Source: an uncultured Leptolyngbyaceae cyanobacterium (GTDB lineage Bacteria > Cyanobacteriota > Cyanobacteriia > Leptolyngbyales > Leptolyngbyaceae). From it: a DNA stretch of 64,000 nt. Numbering within the stretch: position 1 is the stretch's first letter; each line of letters opens with the position of its first letter. The stretch spans positions 43,917 to 107,916 of the forward strand of contig CALIDI010000024.1 in the NCBI GenBank assembly GCA_938023035.1, read 5' to 3'. Both the position numbers and the translations under genes were made by a program. Shown here one piece after another: positions 54,742 to 62,852 of the stretch. Below the pieces are notes generated by a model that had not been told where the DNA came from, did no database searches, and saw only the letters and a program-made list of their open reading frames with translations.

Positions 54742-55803
54742 CTAGGAATCTGAATCAGTGACTGGCACGGCGACCTGCTTGAGAACAACAGAATCGGCCT
54801 CCGGCAAAAGCCCTTTTGCTGAGCCGGCCACCTTTGCTTGACCTATTTTTGCCGCTAAAACCTCACGCTGATTGATGAGATAGATGCTGATCAAGGTGAA
54901 CCCTACACCTACCCATTGAATCGGAGTCAGCATTTCTGCTAGAAACAGGCTACCAAACAGCAGCGCAAAAACAGGTGTTAAAAATGTCAGCGAACTGAGG
55001 CTAGTGAGGCTACCCGTTGCCGCAAAGTAGAAAAACAGACCATAGGCGATCGCACTCCCAAACACCGTCGAGTAGGCCATAGCCACCCAGTCTGATAGCT
55101 GCAACTGATCCCATTGCGCCGTTTCCGTCAGAACTGATAGAGCCAGCAGCGGCAACCCGCCTAGCACCATGTGCCAGCCCGTAGCCATTACCGGATCAGC
55201 ATAACGGCTCACATAGCGCAACGTCACTGTGCCAACTGCCATCGACAGAGCCGCGAGTAGCATCAACCATTGGCCATTCTGGAATAGACTCGCTACCCAA
55301 TCTAAACTCGCAATATCCCCACCCAGGGAAGCACCCTGAAACACATTCATTAACCAGGTACTGGGCAAGCCCAACAAGCTAATCCCAATCACCCCGACAG
55401 CCAACCCCAACCAGCCCCAACCACCAATCTGCTCGCCAAACAGCCACAGCGCCAGCAGCGCCACGGCTAAGGGTTGAGAGTCAATCATCACTGAACCCAA
55501 ACCAGCACCCGTACGGCTCAAACCCTCTGCCAAAAAGCCTTGAAACAGCGTGCCATCAATGAGAGCGAATCCAGCAATCCACCCCCATGCTTGCCAACCC
55601 CTCGGTTGAGAACGCCCCATTACCATACCCGCCCCCAAAACCAGCAACCCCGCCGGAGTAATGCGTAGGGTCGCCATAAACAGCGGTGTCGTGTGGGGAA
55701 TCACTCCTTTCATCGCGACCATAGCCGTACCCCAGAAGAAAAAAGGCGCAATAAGCAACAGACAGTAGAAAGGAGAAGTGACTAAAGGGTGTTTGGTATT
55801 CAT
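54742..55803 (-). CDS. EamA/DMT family transporter
   Basis: 353 aa from ATG 55803 (GTG 55806 is also possible). About ten membrane helices form two EamA repeats, for example FYCLLLIAPFFFWGTAMVAMKG and LTFLTPVFALLFGSLFLAEML. The family exports or imports small metabolites; the substrate cannot be deduced. A soluble C-terminal tail of about 40 residues extends beyond the last helix. Inner membrane. Confidence 0.9.
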   Translation of the reverse strand: MNTKHPLVTSPFYCLLLIAPFFFWGTAMVAMKGVIPHTTPLFMATLRITPAGLLVLGAGMVMGRSQPRGWQAWGWIAGFALIDGTLFQGFLAEGLSRTGAGLGSVMIDSQPLAVALLALWLFGEQIGGWGWLGLAVGVIGISLLGLPSTWLMNVFQGASLGGDIASLDWVASLFQNGQWLMLLAALSMAVGTVTLRYVSRYADPVMATGWHMVLGGLPLLALSVLTETAQWDQLQLSDWVAMAYSTVFGSAIAYGLFFYFAATGSLTSLSSLTFLTPVFALLFGSLFLAEMLTPIQWVGVGFTLISIYLINQREVLAAKIGQAKVAGSAKGLLPEADSVVLKQVAVPVTDSDS

Positions 55804-56299
55804 CACTTGTTACGAATGGACAGATAGCGTTAAGGCACGGCAATTCAAAAACAGGGTTCAACCACAAGCGCTGACTAATGCAGCAGGGAAACAATTTCTG
55901 AACCCGTTTAAACATTCCTTGCCCTCTGGCCCCTGCTCCCGTCGAAGGAGAGAGTTAACCAAACTAGACCCCCACCCCTGCCTTGGGGGAAGAGCGGGAA
56001 TAAGGGCAGACAGACCTGTGCCTGAGTTTACTAAGAATGTTGGTTCAAGCCCGTCCCCAATTGGGTTCAGCAGATTCGCGGCTATTCCATACCACAGTTG
56101 CTAGCACTGGGTTGCGTTAGCACAACCTAGTCCGATGAAACGGGTGAGTTGAGCCAATTTGTATTCCCCTAATTAAGTATTACACCTATTTCTATACTTA
56201 TATTAAGTAATTGTTACAAATTCAGTCAGCCCGTTCCCCAGATTTTGCTGTGGATAGGGCAAACTAGGGTATTAGTCGATACGTTTTGGATCAGCAGGA
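55804..56299. other. Divergent intergenic region
   Basis: About 500 bp between the EamA gene and sppA. Segment 56165-56215 is AT-rich with AAGTAT/ATACTT arms and a repeated ATTAAGTA, and probably includes the sppA promoter. GGTTG-N8-CAACC forms a hairpin near 56120. No gene recognised. Confidence 0.5.
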
Positions 56300-57139
56300 A
56301 TGGTTTGGCCCTTTAAGCCCAGTTCTAAAAAACAGATTGCCCGGATTGAAATTACAGGCCCGATCGCAGGAGCAACGCGTAAACGAGTGCTCGAAGCCCT
56401 GAAAACTGTAGAAGAGCGCAAATTTCCAGCACTGCTCTTGCGCATTGACAGTCCTGGGGGTACAGTAGGCGACTCCCAGGAGATCTATGAAGCGCTCAAG
56501 CGCCTCCAGGAAAAGCTCAAAATCATCGCCAGCTTCGGCAATATTTCTGCCTCTGGTGGGGTTTACATTGCCATGGGGGCTCAACATATTATGGCGAACC
56601 CAGGCACGATTACTGGCAGCATCGGGGTAATTTTGCGGGGTAATAACTTAGAGCGCTTGCTAGATCGGATTGGGGTTTCTTTTAAGGTCATTAAGTCTGG
56701 CCCCTTTAAGGATATTCTGGCCTTTGACCGGGAGATGACAGATTCAGAGCGCTCGATTTTGCAAGAGTTAATTGATGTCAGTTATCAGCAATTCATCCAG
56801 ACCGTTGCTGAGGCTCGCCATTTGTCTGTAGAAGCCGTTCGCCACTTTGCAGATGGGCGTATTTTCACCGGGCAACAGGCTCTCGCCTTGGGAGTAGTGG
56901 ATCGGCTTGGCACTGAAGCCGATGCCCAACGTTGGGCGGCTGAGCTAGTTGGTCTCGATCCTGAAAAGACTCAGTGCTTTACCCTGGAGGAACGTAAACC
57001 TCTGATTAATCGGTTGTTTTCTCGAAATCAGAGGAGGCTAAATCAGCTTGCCAGCATTTCTGGAGTGGCCAGCTCGATGGAATGGCTGACCTTTGAGTTA
57101 GAGAGCTGCGGCGTGCCCCTATGGCTTTATCGAGCCTAG
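56300..57139 (+). CDS. sppA: Signal peptide peptidase SppA (S49)
   Basis: 279 aa, single S49 domain of the short type. LLLRIDSPGGTVGDSQEIYE, the nucleophile in NISASGGVYIAMGA, NPGTITGSIGVI and KSGPFKDI are diagnostic. It degrades cleaved signal peptides in the membrane; cyanobacterial SppA homologues are linked to acclimation of light-harvesting antennae. There is no obvious N-terminal membrane helix, so attachment must be peripheral. Confidence 0.92.
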   Translation: MVWPFKPSSKKQIARIEITGPIAGATRKRVLEALKTVEERKFPALLLRIDSPGGTVGDSQEIYEALKRLQEKLKIIASFGNISASGGVYIAMGAQHIMANPGTITGSIGVILRGNNLERLLDRIGVSFKVIKSGPFKDILAFDREMTDSERSILQELIDVSYQQFIQTVAEARHLSVEAVRHFADGRIFTGQQALALGVVDRLGTEADAQRWAAELVGLDPEKTQCFTLEERKPLINRLFSRNQRRLNQLASISGVASSMEWLTFELESCGVPLWLYRA

Positions 57140-57359
57140 AGTCTCATGACCAATTTAAAAATTTCAGTAAGATCACAGCGTTCTCTGATGTCGCTAGGGT
57201 TGATTTTTCGCCATAGTGAGAGAAGGGGTTCAGTTCCCAGCGGTTGTCAGTGTTATGGCTGTCACCATTTTTAGAGCCGTCGGGGCAGGGTTTAGAGGCG
57301 GTAGCCTCGAACGCACCCAGTTTTTATGACTATATCAAGTTATTTTGGGAGGCTTTGGC

Positions 57360-57776
57360 GTGGGTTGGCGTGTAAGAGCAATTCGAGGGGCAACAACCGT
57401 CCCAGAAAATACCGTCGCTGCAATTCGCGAGGCTGTGCATGAACTGTTGGATGCCTTGGAGACGCATAACTGCCTGGACCCGAATGAAATTGTGAGCGTC
57501 ACATTTTCAGTTACCCGAGATTTGGATGCGATCTTTCCAGCGGCGATCGCCCGTGAACGCCCCCATTGGGATAACGTTCCCCTGCTGGATGTACAGCAAA
57601 TGCACGTGACAGGCAGCTTAGAACGGTGCATTCGTTTTTTAATTCACTTCAATACACCCGATCCAGAGGTGGTAATCTACCATCCCTATCTGCGGCAAGC
57701 CAAAAGTCTGCGACCTGATTGGGCGATTCCTGCTCCGACGACTTTGACCACTCGCTCCACTGTGCAGTCTCATTAA
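57360..57776 (+). CDS. aroH: Chorismate mutase, AroH class
   Basis: 138 aa from GTG 57360 (VGWRVRAIRGATT), the conserved AroH start; a TTG at 57345 would add five residues. VRAIRGATTVPENT, DEIVSVTFSVTRDL-like DPNEIVSVTFSVTRDLDA, and VPLLDVQQMHVTGSLERCIR fit the trimeric AroH fold. It converts chorismate to prephenate for Phe/Tyr synthesis. Cytoplasmic. Confidence 0.95.
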   Translation: MGWRVRAIRGATTVPENTVAAIREAVHELLDALETHNCLDPNEIVSVTFSVTRDLDAIFPAAIARERPHWDNVPLLDVQQMHVTGSLERCIRFLIHFNTPDPEVVIYHPYLRQAKSLRPDWAIPAPTTLTTRSTVQSH

Positions 57777-57904
57777 TGCGGTGTTTCGTTGCTATCAGGC
57801 GGGTGCCATGAGATCTGGCCGTCGCCACCTGATGGAGGACGGGAGTTGGAATCTCTGGCTGAGGGCAGGAGACCCCTCCCCTCATGGACAACCCTGACAG
57901 ATGC

Positions 57905-59839
57905 CTAGAAAATCACATCCAGGTCTAGCTCTGACAAATCAAGGGTGTAAAGGCTGCCTTGATGATTTTGCCAGGTCGCCATGACCAGGGTATCGTGGTT
58001 GGCTAACGCAATCGCACTGGGTGTTGACGGTGCAATCAATCCTCCCAGTCTTTCGCCCAACTCATTTAACAAAGTGATGCGGCCATCTTCACTGGCAACA
58101 ACGTAGCCCCAAGGCGCGATCGCCACTTGGAATGGCTCACTTTCAAGGGGAATCCGGCGAATTTGTAACGGTTTAAGCTGAATCAGTAGCAGGCTGTGAG
58201 GATGCCCTGGCTCAGTTGCCAGGAGGCGATACCCTTGAGAGCCAAATGGTTGCTCCCCACCCACTGCTGGAAACACTCGTCGAATCGGTAAGGGTAAACT
58301 CAACCTCCCTAGAACGTCTCCCCGACGAGTAAATACCTCCAGCACAACCCCATTGATGCAGGTATGTTCAGGAGATTCTGCCAGATGCGCCAAAGTTAGC
58401 AAATGCCGATTATCCAAGGCAATCATCTGAAATAGGCGACGGGTTTCCCCCTTCACTTTCACTACTTCAGTGTCTCCTGTTTTTAGGTTCCAGAGACAGA
58501 CATGGGGGTTGTCCACTGCGGGCGTGACGACTGCCGTTGCCATCCAGCCACCGTGCGGGGCGATCGCCGCTAAAAACTCCTGCTTAAACTCAGCAACCAA
58601 ATCTGGCATCACCTCTAGGCCTTTCGTCTCTAAATCTCCAGAAGGATGCTGGAAGGAAACCTCTGACGGCAGAAAGGAAACCTCTGGCAGCAAGCTTACG
58701 TTTCTTTGCAGCAATTCCCAAGGGAGGCGATACACAGAGCGTTGGGCGATCGCATAAACAGAAGAAGAGCAGACAAGCAACTCTCGAATTGGCTCCACCA
58801 TGCGCAGAAAGAGATTTTGGTAGGGCAGTCGTTCCGCTTTCTGAATAGTGCGTCCGATTAACCGATTTCCTGAAACCAGTAAAAGGGGCAACGCGGGGGA
58901 ATGGCTCGAGCCAGTTACAACAATTTGATGAACTTTGGTGCTGAGCGGTTGACGATGGATGCCACTATCGATCACCTGACTCTGAAGGGGAGGCAACTGA
59001 ATCAGTGGTTTCTCTTCCCAGTCTGTTGTCTGAATGAGAGCGATCGCCTCCTTCAGCGCGACGAGCATCTCTGTTGCAGACTGATAACGCCGAGCCTGTA
59101 GCTTTTGCAAGGCCGTCAAAATAATGGGGTGCAGAGGAGCGGGAACCGTCTCAGGGATTTTGACGGGTTGATTCATATGGGCTGCCATCAGCGCAGCAGG
59201 CGTGCCAGAAAAGGGGCGATGCCCTGCAAACAGCTCGTACAACAAAATCCCTACCGCATACAGATCAGCGGTAAAGGAATGTTGTCCATAGAACCGTTCA
59301 GGAGCCATATAGGCCGGTGACCCTGTATTCCCACTTCCATCCTTGATGAGTTCTTGACTGAGATGGGCAATGCCAAAATCTGAAATCCGCGCTCGCCAGC
59401 CTTTGGCATGGAGGGTTAACAAAATATTTTCTGGTTTGATATCACAGTGAATAATCTGATGATGATGGGCATGTTCTAGCCCCCGCAAAACCTCCTGTAC
59501 CAGGTTTAGGCAAACAGCCGGGTGCAAGGGCACTTCTAGATCAAGCAGACTGCGCAAAGTGCCTCCTTCGCAATAATCCATCACCAGGTAACGCCGATTG
59601 TGAATATGCTCTAGGGCGTGACAGGTAACGATGTTAGGGTGTTGCAAGCTTACTAAAAACCGCAACTCCCGCAAAAACTTATGGGTAGGGAAGCGGTCTT
59701 TATTCAGCTCCTTAAGGGCAAATAACCGGCCAGTTTTGCGATGGCTGGCACAATAAACCCGACCAAACTGCCCTTGCCCGACCAGCCCCAGGAGGCGATA
59801 CTGCGATCGCTTGAATTCACCAGCAGACGAATTAACCAC
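57905..59839 (-). CDS. spkG: SpkG-like serine/threonine protein kinase
   Basis: 644 aa, GTG start at 59839. The kinase domain spans about 14-275: Gly loop GQGQFG (21-26), Lys43, HCDIKPEN (Asp133), DFG (154-156) and SPAYMAPERF. The HRD arginine is replaced by Cys, so activation-loop control differs from RD kinases. The C-terminal half (about 330-644) is beta-rich and propeller-like (GGWMATAVVTPAVDNPHVCLW) and may sense a ligand. It ends the V4R operon, 5 nt after the preceding gene, the place SpkG (slr0152) holds in Synechocystis. Confidence 0.85.
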   Translation of the reverse strand: MVNSSAGEFKRSQYRLLGLVGQGQFGRVYCASHRKTGRLFALKELNKDRFPTHKFLRELRFLVSLQHPNIVTCHALEHIHNRRYLVMDYCEGGTLRSLLDLEVPLHPAVCLNLVQEVLRGLEHAHHHQIIHCDIKPENILLTLHAKGWRARISDFGIAHLSQELIKDGSGNTGSPAYMAPERFYGQHSFTADLYAVGILLYELFAGHRPFSGTPAALMAAHMNQPVKIPETVPAPLHPIILTALQKLQARRYQSATEMLVALKEAIALIQTTDWEEKPLIQLPPLQSQVIDSGIHRQPLSTKVHQIVVTGSSHSPALPLLLVSGNRLIGRTIQKAERLPYQNLFLRMVEPIRELLVCSSSVYAIAQRSVYRLPWELLQRNVSLLPEVSFLPSEVSFQHPSGDLETKGLEVMPDLVAEFKQEFLAAIAPHGGWMATAVVTPAVDNPHVCLWNLKTGDTEVVKVKGETRRLFQMIALDNRHLLTLAHLAESPEHTCINGVVLEVFTRRGDVLGRLSLPLPIRRVFPAVGGEQPFGSQGYRLLATEPGHPHSLLLIQLKPLQIRRIPLESEPFQVAIAPWGYVVASEDGRITLLNELGERLGGLIAPSTPSAIALANHDTLVMATWQNHQGSLYTLDLSELDLDVIF

Positions 59840-59844
59840 AGGAA

Positions 59845-60501
59845 TCAGGCACAGAGCCGCTGCACAATTGCGTCGTGATCCAACCGTTGTTCTACCATGG
59901 CTTCTGCGGGTTTCAGGCGTTGTGCTAAGCCCAACAAAAACCGGTTGCAGTCGGCAGCCATCGATTCACACGTTGTTTGGACACAATGCAGCTCACGCCC
60001 AGTCAACTGGCTAAAAAAGGAGGCAAAAATGCCGGCTTCTAAAAAGCAATAGGGAACTTCGTTCCTCGGTGCCAGCGCCGCAAAGGGAGATTCCCAAGTC
60101 TTAATTAGCAAAAACCCGTGGGAATGAAGGCTATGATCTAAATCCAGCTTGCCCCAACCGTAGGTTACCCAGCATTGCTGTAAAGACTGGAGAAATTCGA
60201 CCATGGGCATCTCGGCTAGAGCCGTACCATAGTAGTCAGTCAATTCTTCACGGAAGCGCGTGTAAAAGGTTTTTCCCCACCACTTACCACAGTTAAATAG
60301 CACCAAGCGGGAGGCTTGTCCCGTTTCCTTGTCTAGTCCTGAATAAATGCCTTGAATCAGCGTTTCGGGAATGGCAATCAGGCGATCACCGCGACGATTT
60401 TCCAGGATCCCCAGTTCCAGATCCCCCCGAACGTAGGTATCTGCCGCGAAGTAATTACCAGGAATCCGATTGTTGGTTAAGAGGTCAGCTACAGAAATCA
60501 T
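59845..60501 (-). CDS. V4R-domain protein (slr0147-like)
   Basis: 218 aa. The 4-vinyl-reductase (V4R) type small-ligand domain occupies about 100-205 (FLLIKTWESPFAAL, FLEAGIFASFFSQLTGREL, and the Cys-containing CVQTTCESMAADCNRFLL). It is the fourth gene of the operon. In Synechocystis the matching protein belongs to the slr0144-slr0152 (Pap) operon reported to aid photosystem II assembly. It may bind a pigment or isoprenoid; not proven. Confidence 0.8.
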   Translation of the reverse strand: MISVADLLTNNRIPGNYFAADTYVRGDLELGILENRRGDRLIAIPETLIQGIYSGLDKETGQASRLVLFNCGKWWGKTFYTRFREELTDYYGTALAEMPMVEFLQSLQQCWVTYGWGKLDLDHSLHSHGFLLIKTWESPFAALAPRNEVPYCFLEAGIFASFFSQLTGRELHCVQTTCESMAADCNRFLLGLAQRLKPAEAMVEQRLDHDAIVQRLCA

Positions 60502-60586
60502 GGCAGTCGGTTTGAATAGGGTGTTGGGGAGTTTGAAAGCGCTGGTCTCTGAGATTAAGCAATTGGAAGAGCGCCTGCCGCCCCCC

Positions 60587-61060
60587 TTAAACGGAGGCTG
60601 ACACTGGCAATAAAATCTGCTTCGCCTGCTCTAAACAGGGTGACAACAAACTCTTTTGCTGAGGGGTCATAACGGCATCTAACCGGTGCTCTAACAAACG
60701 ATAGAGGGTTTGATCAATCATCTGGGTCTGAAAAACTTGAATCTTCTGGGTCAGCCAACCACGCAACTTCTCAACGACAAAGGCTTCATCATTCAGCAGC
60801 ATTCCCATAGCACAGTAGCGCAACACTAGCAATGCATTCTTGATACTGCGTTCCATCTTTTCCACGCTTTCATTGGGTAAAGCAGCCTGAAGTTGGTCAG
60901 CAACGGCTTGCATCACTTCCAGTTCGCGATCGCGGAGGGCGCGGTACGCATCAATCCGCGCGGGTAAGGAACCCACGTACTGGTTTAAGATTTGCAATTC
61001 CTCTGGCTTGAGGTAGCGTTTTTCTGCTTCATCGAAGAGCTGTTCAAGTTGAGGTTGCAT
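60587..61060 (-). CDS. Unknown operon protein (slr0146-like)
   Basis: 157 aa, all-helical by composition, with no signal peptide. QPQLEQLFDEAEKRYLKPEE and the C-terminal LEHRLDAVMTPQQKSLLSPC resemble C-terminal domains of phycobilisome degradation and bilin-related proteins, but I do not recognise a named domain. Third gene of the operon, between a very small protein and the second V4R protein. Confidence 0.7.
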   Translation of the reverse strand: MQPQLEQLFDEAEKRYLKPEELQILNQYVGSLPARIDAYRALRDRELEVMQAVADQLQAALPNESVEKMERSIKNALLVLRYCAMGMLLNDEAFVVEKLRGWLTQKIQVFQTQMIDQTLYRLLEHRLDAVMTPQQKSLLSPCLEQAKQILLPVSASV

Positions 61061-61165
61061 AGGTGCTTAAGAGTAAAGAATTCAGCAAACGGAGAGAAAC
61101 AATCCAAAATCAGTCACCTAGCAGAGCGGCCTATTTTGCCAGCGCTAGCTTAACGGCACGCAACG

Positions 61166-61474
61166 CTAAAAGAGGTTGGAAAAGGCATCCAGCGTGAAAT
61201 CATTAACCGACGGACTGGGAAGCGACGGCGGGGGCGAACTTGGAGGTAACCCAATGGCAGTGCCATCCCAATTCACCGCAGCAAAAAACTCATGCACACT
61301 TAGGGTCAGGTTCAGTGGCGTGGCCCCTGGGTCTGACCGCCGCTCTTGCACTTCGAGGGAATGATTTTCCCAGTTGATACTGGTAAAGAACTTCTGAACC
61401 GAGAGCTGCAACCAGTCCGCCGTGACCATAGCTACCGCTGAGCCATTTTTTTGTGGCGGGGAAAGCGTCATCAT
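61166..61474 (-). CDS. Small unknown protein with repeated VxxFFxxxNW motif (slr0145-like)
   Basis: 102 aa. The motif LQLSVQKFFTSINWENHS recurs as LTLSVHEFFAAVNWDGTA and in shortened form as VNDFTLDAFSNLF, so the protein has two to three copies of a short helical peptide motif joined by Pro/Ser linkers. It looks like a docking or adaptor peptide. ATGA overlap of 4 nt with the upstream V4R gene shows translational coupling. Confidence 0.78.
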   Translation of the reverse strand: MMTLSPPQKNGSAVAMVTADWLQLSVQKFFTSINWENHSLEVQERRSDPGATPLNLTLSVHEFFAAVNWDGTAIGLPPSSPPPSLPSPSVNDFTLDAFSNLF

Positions 61475-62154
61475 CTTAGGATCTCCCCGGCTTTCAGCCG
61501 CTTCTCGATATCACGGGCCGTTGCGCCTTCGTTTAGCCAGAAGGCAGCGGCATCGATCCGGTCTTGGCCACCAAGGAGAAACTTGCAGTAAGTCTCACCC
61601 ATGGAGTAACACTGAATCTCAATGCAACTCAGTTGTTTCTTCACCATTTCGGTAAAGAAACCAGCAAACAGCCCGGCATAGATATGACAGACTGGTTTGC
61701 CAACATCGCCCAGGGTACGAGCAACGGCAGAGTCAAAGATGTTGATAAAGAGAAACCCCTGTTTGCGATCGCCCATATCAACTTCCCAACGTCCCCAGCC
61801 CTGGGAAGTAAAAGGCCACCACCAGGTTTCTAGCAAAAAAAGTAGGTTGGTTTGACGGAGGCTCCGTTCAAACTCTTGCTCAAACCATTTCTCAAAGAAG
61901 AAGGCATCTTTTTGTCCCCATTCGCAGCCAATGGTGTACATCGTCGCGGCTGAGGCATCGCCCACTTCTTCTTCGAGACCCTCAACTAGGCCAATGATAA
62001 AATCCTCTGTGGAAAAAAGGTTGCGGCTACCATTCCAGTCCACAATTTTGCCGTTCTCGGTGTCAAACTGAAAAAATTCCCGAAAGCCATAATGGTTGTG
62101 CTTTTTGGGGTTACGGGCTTTGGCAACAGGTACTTGGGAGGATGCGATCGCCAT
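61471..62154 (-). CDS. V4R-domain protein (slr0144-like), first gene of operon
   Basis: 227 aa. The V4R domain lies at about 110-205 (ETWWWPFTSQGWGRWEVDMGD, YAGLFAGFFTEMVKKQLSC, CYSMGETYCKFLLGG). A C-terminal helix (GATARDIEKRLKAGEILR) follows. It is a paralogue of the fourth operon gene. Order V4R, small motif protein, unknown, V4R, kinase matches a reduced slr0144-slr0152 operon, so a role in photosystem II assembly or its regulation is inferred from context. Confidence 0.82.
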   Translation of the reverse strand: MAIASSQVPVAKARNPKKHNHYGFREFFQFDTENGKIVDWNGSRNLFSTEDFIIGLVEGLEEEVGDASAATMYTIGCEWGQKDAFFFEKWFEQEFERSLRQTNLLFLLETWWWPFTSQGWGRWEVDMGDRKQGFLFINIFDSAVARTLGDVGKPVCHIYAGLFAGFFTEMVKKQLSCIEIQCYSMGETYCKFLLGGQDRIDAAAFWLNEGATARDIEKRLKAGEILR

Positions 62155-62797
62155 AGGGATTCTCTTCGCAAAAAGTTAGAGTAGAGCTTTAAGGGCAACA
62201 GCAGGGCTTGTGGTTAAAGCAATGCTGTTTTTGAGAGGCAGTTGCTGGGTTAGTACTCTCCCCATCATCACTCAGAAAGCGAAGCTCATTGCTTCTCTGA
62301 GTGGCTAGTACTCAATGTGCCCATTCTTGCTGATAACCCAACTCTGGGTAAAGGAAAAGCCGTAAAGATTCTTGAAGTCTGGCAGGGCTGCTCAATGAAA
62401 TGGAACCGTATCGCTATCGCCAGGTCGCTGAGTTGACTGGGGTGAAACCCCTGCACTTGGTTTAGATGGCGATAGATATGTTAAAGCACAACGATAAGGC
62501 GTTGCTTAACAAAGAGATGAGCTGCCCTCATCCCCTTTCTTTCCGATTCTCTCTCCAAAAATCGAGGCAGCAGGGAAGCTCAAGGCTCCTCTCCTGCTGT
62601 GGGATAAGGGGTGGCGGTAGACAGACGGATGACTGAGTCTACTAGATAAAGGCGAATTGGGTGATTTACATCCAGATTCGGTGTCGTCACCTCAGCTCGC
62701 TGACTGAAGGCATCTTTTTCAGATCATTGGCTAACCTAGAGAACCCCTTCGCTCGGTGCCGATCTTCCTGGCGAAACCACCGCTACAAAAACCTAAG
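62155..62797. other. Gene-free region upstream of the V4R operon
   Basis: About 640 bp. It must hold the operon promoter. The hairpin CACTCAGA/TCTGAGTG, with arms near 62270 and 62298, is visible. A copied end of the symporter gene lies at 62751-62780. No gene recognised. Confidence 0.5.
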
Positions 62798-62852
62798 CTA
62801 GTAGCTATTTTTCCTGATCTTAGCGCGGTGCCGATCTTCCTGGCGGAGCCAC
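62751..62852. repeat. 30-nt direct repeat spanning the symporter gene end, period 72
   Basis: Copy 2 (62823-62852) encodes WLRQEDRHRA near the C-terminus of the symporter. Copy 1 (62751-62780), beyond its stop, matches at 27 of 30 positions and would read WFRQEDRHRA in the same sense. Spacer 42 nt. Confidence 0.9.
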
